Part shown: one piece after another, positions 57,464 through 64,000 of the stretch
Layout of the letters: each line of letters begins with the position of its first letter
Numbering within the stretch: the stretch's first letter is position 1
DNA from: Agromyces ramosus
GTDB lineage: Bacteria; Actinomycetota; Actinomycetes; Actinomycetales; Microbacteriaceae
NCBI RefSeq assembly: GCF_030817175.1
Contig: NZ_JAUSYY010000001.1
Span: 3,286,001-3,350,000, forward strand
DNA length: 64,000 nucleotides
Direction: 5' to 3'
Notes under the pieces: model-generated
The model's input: the letters and a program-made list of their open reading frames with translations, nothing else
Database searches by the model: none
Told to the model about the DNA's origin: nothing
Made by a program: the position numbers and the translations under genes

Positions 57464-58435
57464 ATGACGATGTCCCCCGAGCAGGCGACCGCGTTCGCCG
57501 CGAGTCTCGATCGACTCGTCGGCGCGGTCGAGCAGGTGCTGCTCGGCAAGAATCGGGTCGTTCGGCTCGCATTCACCGCCTTCCTCAGCGAGGGTCACCT
57601 CCTGCTCGACGACGTCCCGGGCACCGGCAAGACCTCGCTCGCACGCGCCATGGCGCAGTCCGTGTCGGGCTCGAGCAACCGCGTGCAGTTCACCCCCGAC
57701 CTCCTCCCCGGTGACATCACGGGCGTCACGGTGTACGACCAGCGGTCGAGCGTGTTCGAGTTCCACCCCGGCCCGGTCTTCGCGAACATCGTCCTCGCCG
57801 ACGAGATCAACCGTGCGAGCCCGAAGACCCAGTCGGCACTGCTCGAGGTCATGGAGGAGGGGCAGGTCACCGTCGACGGGCAATCCCACCTCGTGGGGCA
57901 TCCGTTCATGGTCATCGCCACGCAGAACCCGGTCGAGCAGGCCGGCACCTATCGACTTCCCGAGGCGCAGCTCGACCGGTTCCTCATGCGCTCCTCGATC
58001 GGCTATCCCGACCATGCGTCGACGATCCGGATCCTCGAAGGCGCCGATCACCGGGCCCACGAGCTCCGCGTCGAAGTGCAGCTCTCACCCGAGGAGATCG
58101 TCGACATGGCGGCGCTGGCCCGCACCGTGTACGTCGACCCCACGATCCACGACTACGTCTCACGCCTCGTCGACGCGACCCGCACCGCCCGCGAGGTGCG
58201 TCTCGGCGTCAGCGTGCGCGGCGCGCTCGCGCTGATCCGCGCGGCGAAGACGCACGCGGCCGGCCGCGGCCGGCACTATGTCGTGCCCGACGACGTGAAG
58301 GCGCTCGCCGAGCCCGTGCTCGCGCACCGCCTCATCCTCGACCCCGAGGCCGAGTTCGACGGCGTCACCGCCTCGAACATGATCGCGCAGGTGCTGATCG
58401 AGACGCCGCCACCCTCGACCAGGCAGGCGGTGTGA
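57464..58435 (+). CDS. MoxR-family AAA+ ATPase
   Basis: This 323-residue chaperone-like ATPase has Walker A DDVPGTGKTSLARAMA, LLPGDITGVTVYD, Walker B NIVLADEINRASPKTQSALL, the sensor I Asn in VIATQNPVEQAGTY and the sensor II region ALIRAAKTHAAGRGRHYVVP. MoxR proteins remodel or activate partners that usually carry von Willebrand A or DUF58 domains; the DUF58 gene overlaps it by 4 nt (GTGA). AAGGAG precedes ATG 57464, 12 nt after the surface-protein gene. Confidence 0.96.
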   Translation: MTMSPEQATAFAASLDRLVGAVEQVLLGKNRVVRLAFTAFLSEGHLLLDDVPGTGKTSLARAMAQSVSGSSNRVQFTPDLLPGDITGVTVYDQRSSVFEFHPGPVFANIVLADEINRASPKTQSALLEVMEEGQVTVDGQSHLVGHPFMVIATQNPVEQAGTYRLPEAQLDRFLMRSSIGYPDHASTIRILEGADHRAHELRVEVQLSPEEIVDMAALARTVYVDPTIHDYVSRLVDATRTAREVRLGVSVRGALALIRAAKTHAAGRGRHYVVPDDVKALAEPVLAHRLILDPEAEFDGVTASNMIAQVLIETPPPSTRQAV

Positions 58436-59757
58436 CCCTCACCCGGACCCGCACATCGATTCCCGAGGACGCCAAGAGAGAGGGCCTGCTCGCGGTCGTC
58501 ATCGGGCGTGCCGTCGCGTGGGCGGCCGCCGGTTGGGCTGTGGTCCTCGAATGGGCGCGGGCCGTTCGGGGCGTCGTCACGCCTCTCGGGTGGGCCTTCG
58601 TCGCGGCCGCGGTCGTCTCGCTCACCGCGGGCTACGGGTGGGGCTGGCTCGAGCTCATCGCGCTCGGATGGGGTCTCGCGGTGCTCGTGGCCGCGGCATC
58701 CGTGTGGCTCATCGGCCGTGGCGCCGGCACAATCCGCCTCGTGCTGCCCGCCGCGCGGGTCGTGGTCGGCGAGCCCGCAGAGGCTCGCCTCATCGCCGCG
58801 AACCCGGGTCGCCGCCGGTTCGCCGGGGTCCAGCTCGAGTTGCCGGTGGGCATGCGCGTCGTCGAACGGGTGCTGCCAGGGTTGCCACGCGGCGGCGCCT
58901 TCGACGAGCAGTTCCCCATCCCGACCGAGCGGCGCGGAATCGTGCCGGTGGGCCCGGCGCGCACCGTGCGCGCCGACCCGATCGGGCTGATGCGTCGGGA
59001 GATCGTCTGGTCCGAGACGGCCGAGCTGCACGTGCATCCGCGTACCGTGCCGATCACCGCACTCAGCACGGGGTTCATCCGCGACCTCGAGGGTTCGCCC
59101 ACTCGTGACCTCACCGCGAGCGACATCGCCTTCCATGCCCTGCGCGAGTACGTGCCCGGTGACGACCGGCGATTCATCCACTGGAAGAGCTCGGCCAAGA
59201 CCGGCACCTTCATGGTGCGCCAGTTCGAGGAGACGCGGCGCAGCCGGCTGATGATCATCCTCGACCTCGAGCCGGGTGCGTATGCGGATGCCGCGGAGTT
59301 CGAGCTCGCCGTGAGCGCCGCCGCCTCGGTGGGGGCGCGCGCGATCCGCGACGCCCGCACCGTCTCATTCGTCGTGTCCGGCCGCCTCCGCCCCGGCGCG
59401 CCCACCCACGGCGGCGCGATGCGCGAGCTGCCGACCGTCTCCCGTGATCGCCTGCTCGACGCCCTCTGCCTCGTCGAGATCGACGACCGGTCGGCGATGC
59501 TGCCCGACGTCGCACGCGCGGCGGCCGAGTCGCTCGCCGGCGTGTCGCTCGCGTTCCTCGTCACCGGAACCGCGCGCGGCGTCACCCCGCTTCGTGCTGC
59601 CGTGACGAGGTTGCCGATGGGCATCGAGGCGATCGCGGTGCAATGCGCGCCCGAGGGCGAGCCGTCGGCTCGCACGATCGCCGGCCTCACCGTCTTCGGC
59701 ATCGGGTACCTCGAAGACCTGCGCGCGATGCTCGCGAGATCGGCGTCGGTCGCGTGA
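58432..59757 (+). CDS. DUF58 membrane protein, MoxR partner
   Basis: The 441-residue protein has two N-terminal transmembrane helices (about residues 45-90) and the DUF58 domain, with the signature YVPGDDRRFIHWKSSAKTGT followed by MVRQFEETRRSRLMIILDLE, the latter resembling the start of a von Willebrand A fold. In the many MoxR-DUF58-transglutaminase operons the three proteins are thought to work together at the membrane. Its GTG start overlaps moxR and its TGA overlaps the next start, both as GTGA. Confidence 0.93.
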   Translation: MTLTRTRTSIPEDAKREGLLAVVIGRAVAWAAAGWAVVLEWARAVRGVVTPLGWAFVAAAVVSLTAGYGWGWLELIALGWGLAVLVAAASVWLIGRGAGTIRLVLPAARVVVGEPAEARLIAANPGRRRFAGVQLELPVGMRVVERVLPGLPRGGAFDEQFPIPTERRGIVPVGPARTVRADPIGLMRREIVWSETAELHVHPRTVPITALSTGFIRDLEGSPTRDLTASDIAFHALREYVPGDDRRFIHWKSSAKTGTFMVRQFEETRRSRLMIILDLEPGAYADAAEFELAVSAAASVGARAIRDARTVSFVVSGRLRPGAPTHGGAMRELPTVSRDRLLDALCLVEIDDRSAMLPDVARAAAESLAGVSLAFLVTGTARGVTPLRAAVTRLPMGIEAIAVQCAPEGEPSARTIAGLTVFGIGYLEDLRAMLARSASVA

Positions 59758-62082
59758 ACACCCGGAGCGCGGCGGGGGCGCGTCGGTTCTGGCCGACGGC
59801 CATCACCGTGGTGCTCGTCGTGGCCATGCTCGCCGCCGCGATGATCCCGTGGTGGCCGATCTACGAGAGTCCGGCCTTCATCGTCGCCGCCGTGGTGGCG
59901 ATCATCGCAGGCACCGCGATGGGGGTGGCCGGCGCTCGGTTCCGACTCCCGGCCTGGGCGGTCGTCGTCACGATGTTCGGTGCATACCTTGTGCTGGGTG
60001 TACCTGCGGCGGTGCCCGGACGAGCGATCGCCGGCATCCTGCCGACACCGGCGGGCCTCGTCGAGCTCGTATCGGCCGCAGCGCTCTCGTGGAAGCAGCT
60101 CGTGACCATCGCGGTCCCCGTCGGGTCCTTCCAGACGCTGCTCGTGCCACCGTTCCTACTCGGTCTCATCGCTGCGACGGCTGCCGTCACCATCGCGCTC
60201 CGGAGCAGGTATCCCGCCACTGCCGTCTTCCCTCCCGCGCTGCTGCTGGTCGCCGGCATCGGCTTCGGAGTGGTGCACGACACGCTCTCGATCGAGGCGG
60301 GCCTGGCCTTCCTCGTGACCGCGGTCGCGTGGCTCGTGCGCGTGTCGATCGCCAATCGTCGGGCCATCACGAGCGGCCGTCGCGTCGAGGCGGCGTTGAC
60401 CGACGCGCGGCGAGTGCTCGGGGCGGCCGCGCTCGTCGCGATCGCGCTCGTCTGCTCGACGGCGGCATCGCTGGCCATGCCGACGCCGCATCGCAATGTC
60501 CTCCGCGCCGAGCTGCAGCCGCCGTTCGAACCGCGGGCGCACGACAGCCCGCTCGCCGGCTTCCGCGCCGCCTTCGATGCCGACGTCGAGGACGTGCCGA
60601 TGTTCGAGGTGCGCGGACTGCCTGTGGGATCAGGTATCCGCATCGCCGTGCTCGACAGCTATGACGGCATCGTGTACGCCGTGGGCGGTGCCGACGGCGC
60701 TGCCGCGTCAGGCCAGTTCAGCCGGGTTCCGTATCGGCTCGACCAGTCGGAGGCTCCCGGCGAGTCGATCGAGCTCGACGTCTCGGTGCTCGGGTACGAC
60801 GATATCTGGGTGCCCGGGGTCGGACGGCTCGAGCAGATCGAGTTCAATGGCCCGCGGTCGGCGATGCTGGCGGAGGAGTTCTTCTACAACGATGCCACTG
60901 GCACCGCGGCCGTGCAGGGCGGTCTGGAGTCTGGTGACGAGTATCGCGCTGTGGCGAAGGTGCCGACCGATCCGGTCCTCCTCGGCTCGCTGCGCCCCGG
61001 CACGAGCGTCTTGCCGCCGGCCCCCGAGTTGCCGGAGCAGCTCGCGAAGCTGCTCGACGCGTGGGCACCCGCGACGGATGCTCCCGGCGAACGCCTCGCG
61101 GGGGTCATCAACGGCTTCCACCGCGAGGGCTACGTCAGCCACGGCCTCGACGACGCCGCGCCGAGCCGGTCGGGGCACTCGCTCGATCGGCTGGACGAAC
61201 TCGCGACCGAACGCCCGATGGTCGGCGACGGCGAACAGTACGCCGCCGCGGCGGCCCTGATGGCGAGGGAGATCGGGTTCCCGGCTCGCGTGGTCGTGGG
61301 GTACGTGCAGCCGGCCGACGAGGAGGTCGCCGGCGGAGCCGATGACGTCACAGGAGATGCGACATCCGGCGATGGTTCCGTGGTGTTCAGGAGCGGCGAC
61401 CGGCAGGCGTGGATCGAGGTGCAGACCTCCAAGGGCGAGTGGATCTCGATCGATCCCAACCCGGAGCCCCGCCCGATTCCCGACCGGGAACCCGACCAGC
61501 CGACGATCGTCTCGAGGCCCCAGTCGGCGTTGCCGCCGCCAGCCGAGCGCACCCCCGTCGACGATCTCGCCGCCGATCCCGACGTGCCGCCCGATGAAGG
61601 CGACGGTGGTGCCGATGCCTGGTTGCAGGTGCTGTTCGGGGCGCTCAGCGTCACCGGATTCGTGCTCTTGGGGCTCGCCGTGCTCACGAGTCCGTTCCTG
61701 GCGATCATCGTCGCGAAGCTCAGGCGACGCCGGTTACGACGCAACGCGGCGACCGCAGCCGAGCGCATCGAGGGCGGTTGGCAGGAGTTCGCAGATTCCG
61801 CAGCCGATTTCGGCTACCCGATCAAGCCGGCGGCGACGCGGGCGGAGCAGGCGGCGACGGTGGGTGGGCTCGCACCGCTCGTGCTCGCATCCGTCGTCGA
61901 CCGGGCCGCATTCGCGCCCGACGGACCCGACGACGGCGACGATCTTCGCGTCTGGGACGCCGTCGACGAGCTCCAGGAGCGCCTCGGTGCGCCCCGCACC
62001 CGACGGGGAGCGGCTGCGCGCAGCGGTCTCCCTCACCTCTCTCGGCGGGTACGCTGTGAGCCGGAAGGGAGAGCGTTCGTGA
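59754..62082 (+). CDS. Membrane transglutaminase-like protein lacking catalytic Cys and His, with apparent +1 frameshift
   Basis: The corrected 775-residue protein has about six N-terminal helices (residues 10-250), an extracytoplasmic region with a transglutaminase-core fold (about 470-570), a further helix (about 630-660) and a cytoplasmic tail. In the core the Cys position is Gly493 (VGDGEQYAAAAALMAREIGF) and the His position is Gln551 (DRQAWIEV); Asp567 is kept. It is therefore probably not an active transglutaminase or protease. At GGGG (62007-62010) one extra G shifts the frame. With three Gs it reads TRRERLRAAVSLTSLGGYAV to a TGA at 62082 in a GTGA overlap with the next gene. Confidence 0.86.
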
Positions 62083-62684
62083 CATGTCGGATCTGCGGGG
62101 CGGAACTGCCCGCGGGGGCGATGTTCTGCGGCGAATGCGGCAGCTCCACGAGTGCGACACCCGAGTCCCGCAGGCGCCCCGACCCGCGGCCCGGCGACAC
62201 GACGGCGATCGAACGCCCCGCGCGGCAGAGCAGCGGCGTGATCAGCATCCCCGTCGACGGATTCCGTGCGGCGACCGCGATCGGCGACCCGGCAGGTCGC
62301 GAGCGGGCAGCCGGTGAGGCACCGGTCGACAGCCCGGAGCAGACTCCCGTGGTCGCGTCGGCGCGATTCGTGCTCCGATTCAGCACGGGTGAGACGCGAA
62401 CGGTCTTCGGGGCCGGACTCATCGGCAGGCGGCCGATGCCGCAACCGGGCGAGGTGTTCGATCATCTCGTGCAGATCGCCGACCAGACGCTGTCGGTGTC
62501 CAAGACCCATCTCGAGTTCGGCGAACACGATGGGGTCCTCTGGGTTTCCGACCGGTTCTCGGGCAACGGCACGATCGTGCGGCGTCCCGACGACGGCGCA
62601 TTGCGGTGCGAGCCGGGGCGTCGGTACCTCGTGCCGCGCGGCAGCCGAGTGGAGCTCGCCGAGCAGTTCTTCACCGTCGACTGA
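62079..62684 (+). CDS. Zinc-ribbon FHA-domain protein
   Basis: This 201-residue protein starts with a four-Cys zinc ribbon (CRICGAELPAGAMFCGECG), followed by a disordered Arg/Pro/Thr linker (about residues 25-85; TTAIERPARQ) and a C-terminal FHA domain (about 95-201) with LIGRRPMP, the SVSKTHLEF phosphothreonine loop and SGNGTIV. It is a paralogue of the FHA protein that opens the locus. The GTG start lies in a GTGA overlap with the transglutaminase-like gene once that frame is corrected; the uncorrected reading would fuse both genes. Confidence 0.9.
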   Translation: MTCRICGAELPAGAMFCGECGSSTSATPESRRRPDPRPGDTTAIERPARQSSGVISIPVDGFRAATAIGDPAGRERAAGEAPVDSPEQTPVVASARFVLRFSTGETRTVFGAGLIGRRPMPQPGEVFDHLVQIADQTLSVSKTHLEFGEHDGVLWVSDRFSGNGTIVRRPDDGALRCEPGRRYLVPRGSRVELAEQFFTVD

Positions 62685-62823
62685 CGACCCGGTCCGGCCT
62701 CGTCGGCCTCGAGGTCGGGCGCGATCATGCGACTCCTCCTCGACAGATGTATGCGCGGCGGGATGCGTCACGTCCAACGAGTCTCGGCGACCCAGCGCGG
62801 CACGGTGATGATCGGATGTCACG

Positions 62824-64000
62824 GTGCATCGTCTCGAAGCGGTTCCGCCGCACCCCGAACCGCCGCTCGCGCTGCCGCCTTCCCCGCCCGAGCCCGCACG
62901 GGCCGGATTCCCCCTCCTGGCGACCCTCGCACCCGTCATCGGTGCGCTCGGGCTCTGGGCGGTGACCGGCTCGATGTTCTCGCTCATGTTCGCGGCACTC
63001 GGCCCGATCGTCGCGGTGGCGTCGGTGTTCGACGCCAGGCGGCTGTCGAGGCGGCAGCGTCGCCGCGCCGAGCACGAGCGCGCCGTGCGGCTCGACGATC
63101 TCCATGGCGAGATCGACGCGCGTCACGCGCGCGAGCGCGCCGCGGCCTGGCGACGGTCCCCGTCGGCCAGGCTGCTCGTCGACAGCGCGTTCGCCCCGCA
63201 CTGGCGCGATGGCACCGTTCCAGCGATCGTGCTCGGTCGCGGGGCGGCGCCCAGTGCGCTCCGTGTCGACGGCGCGCCGGTCGGCGCGACCGACCGCGCC
63301 GTCCTCGAGCGCGCCGCGCGGCTCGACGACGCACCGGTGCTCGCCGATCCCGAGGGCGGCATCGGATTCGTCGGTGCCCTCCCGATCGCTCGTGCGGCTG
63401 CGCGGGCCGTGGTCGTGCAGGGTGCGAATCACGCGATCCCCGGTGCGCTCACCGTCGAGCTGCCGGAGGGTGCGGCATGGCGCTGGGGGGCGCGATTGCC
63501 GCACGTCCTCAGCGCAGACGGCGGGCACCGCGTCCTGCGCGTCGTCGAGGCGCTCGCGGGGGCGATGTCGTCGGCAGTGGCATCCGCCGGCGAACCCGAT
63601 GATCGACGCAACGATGTCGCATGCCTGGTGGCGGTCGCCCCGCATGCCTCGTCGCTGCCACCCGGTCTGCGCACCGTGGTCCGACTCGACGGGCCCGCCG
63701 TGGCCACCGTCCATCGGCCTGGGGATGCACCAGAGCTCGCCTTCGTTCCCGACCTGCTCGGCGAGGCAGAGGCGCTCCAGTGGGCGGCCGAGGCAGCCCG
63801 GGCAGCCGATCGCGCAGGGCTCGGCGCCGCGGGCATCCTGCCGCCGCGGGTGCGGCTCGGAGACCTGGAGCAGCCGACCATCCCGTCTCTCTCGCGGTCG
63901 ACCCTCACGGCGGCCGTCGGGGCCGTGACCGGCGGGCCGCTCGAGATCGATCTCGTCCGCGACGGTCCCCATGCGCTCGTCGCCGGTACGACCGGGAGCG
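62824..64000 (+). CDS. FtsK/SpoIIIE-type (EccC-like) ATPase, truncated by window end
   Basis: The open frame from GTG 62824 runs to the window edge (392 codons, no stop). A Pro-rich N terminus precedes two transmembrane helices (about residues 31-50 and 53-68: FPLLATLAPVIGALGLW, then MFSLMFAALGPIVAVAS), a basic stretch and a roughly 270-residue domain like the region before the first ATPase module of EccC proteins. The last visible residues, PHALVAGTTGS, are the start of the Walker A loop (GTTGSGKS in the family). EccC ATPases drive type VII (ESX/WXG100) secretion. The 139-nt gap before it holds nothing I recognise. Confidence 0.85.
   Translation, partial: MHRLEAVPPHPEPPLALPPSPPEPARAGFPLLATLAPVIGALGLWAVTGSMFSLMFAALGPIVAVASVFDARRLSRRQRRRAEHERAVRLDDLHGEIDARHARERAAAWRRSPSARLLVDSAFAPHWRDGTVPAIVLGRGAAPSALRVDGAPVGATDRAVLERAARLDDAPVLADPEGGIGFVGALPIARAAARAVVVQGANHAIPGALTVELPEGAAWRWGARLPHVLSADGGHRVLRVVEALAGAMSSAVASAGEPDDRRNDVACLVAVAPHASSLPPGLRTVVRLDGPAVATVHRPGDAPELAFVPDLLGEAEALQWAAEAARAADRAGLGAAGILPPRVRLGDLEQPTIPSLSRSTLTAAVGAVTGGPLEIDLVRDGPHALVAGTTGS

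Noticed and set aside
59754..62684. An apparent transglutaminase/zinc-ribbon/FHA fusion protein
   Set aside because: Deleting one G in GGGG restores a separate stop in a GTGA overlap with the FHA start, the pattern of every neighbouring junction.

Overview
The window is a high-GC (about 70%) chromosomal segment from an actinobacterium, most likely a member of the Microbacteriaceae (Agromyces or a close relative). This rests on the gene order, the GC-driven codon use, Ala- and Pro-rich linkers, SigE-type sigma factors, Actinobacteria-type TAGACT-like -10 boxes and the ancestral block argS-lysA-hom-thrC-thrB-rho-prfA-prmC-sua5-wecA-atp. I see no insertion sequence, prophage, CRISPR array or rRNA. 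One tRNA gene is present.

Layout. 1-4.0 kb: siderophore-iron uptake (lipoprotein, fused double FecCD permease, siderophore-interacting reductase). 4.0-7.7 kb: small HEAVH protein, disulfide oxidoreductase, arginase-family enzyme, NAD-dependent epimerase. 7.7-14.2 kb: PspA and a TPM-domain protein, a SigE-type sigma factor with a frameshifted membrane partner, tRNA-Arg(CCG), a ROK regulator and a lipoprotein. 14.2-25.4 kb: argS, an LmeA-like DUF2993 protein, lysA, hom, thrC, thrB, rho and prfA. 25.4-27.0 kb: cysK-cysE, inverted between prfA and prmC. 27.0-33.4 kb: prmC, then a TetR/ABC-exporter cassette, then sua5, wecA and an AtpI-like protein. 33.5-40.5 kb: the complete F1Fo ATP synthase operon atpBEFHAGDC. 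40.5-47.7 kb: a P-loop kinase, YaaA, two alkylation-repair enzymes (Tag, Ogt), a DUF4192 protein, and an amine-catabolism group (FAD oxidoreductase, class III aminotransferase, Lrp regulator).

47.9-64 kb is the most interesting region. One directional locus encodes FHA protein, PP2C phosphatase, membrane Ser/Thr kinase, a roughly 1,960-residue cell-surface protein (beta-propeller-like domain, then about 11 Ig-like and about 5 FN3-like domains), MoxR AAA+ ATPase, DUF58 protein, a membrane transglutaminase-like protein lacking the catalytic Cys and His, a zinc-ribbon FHA protein, and the start of an FtsK/SpoIIIE (EccC-like) ATPase cut by the window edge. Most neighbours overlap by 4 nt. The set suggests a phosphorylation-controlled envelope or type VII-like secretion machine. 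Its kinase/FN3/AAA/DUF58/transglutaminase core resembles a cluster I recall from bifidobacteria.

Four genes (the sigma partner, atpA, the surface protein and the transglutaminase-like gene) each carry one apparent extra base. All four are insertions, two in 4-5 base homopolymers, and one falls in an essential-class gene, so sequence error is more likely than real pseudogenes.
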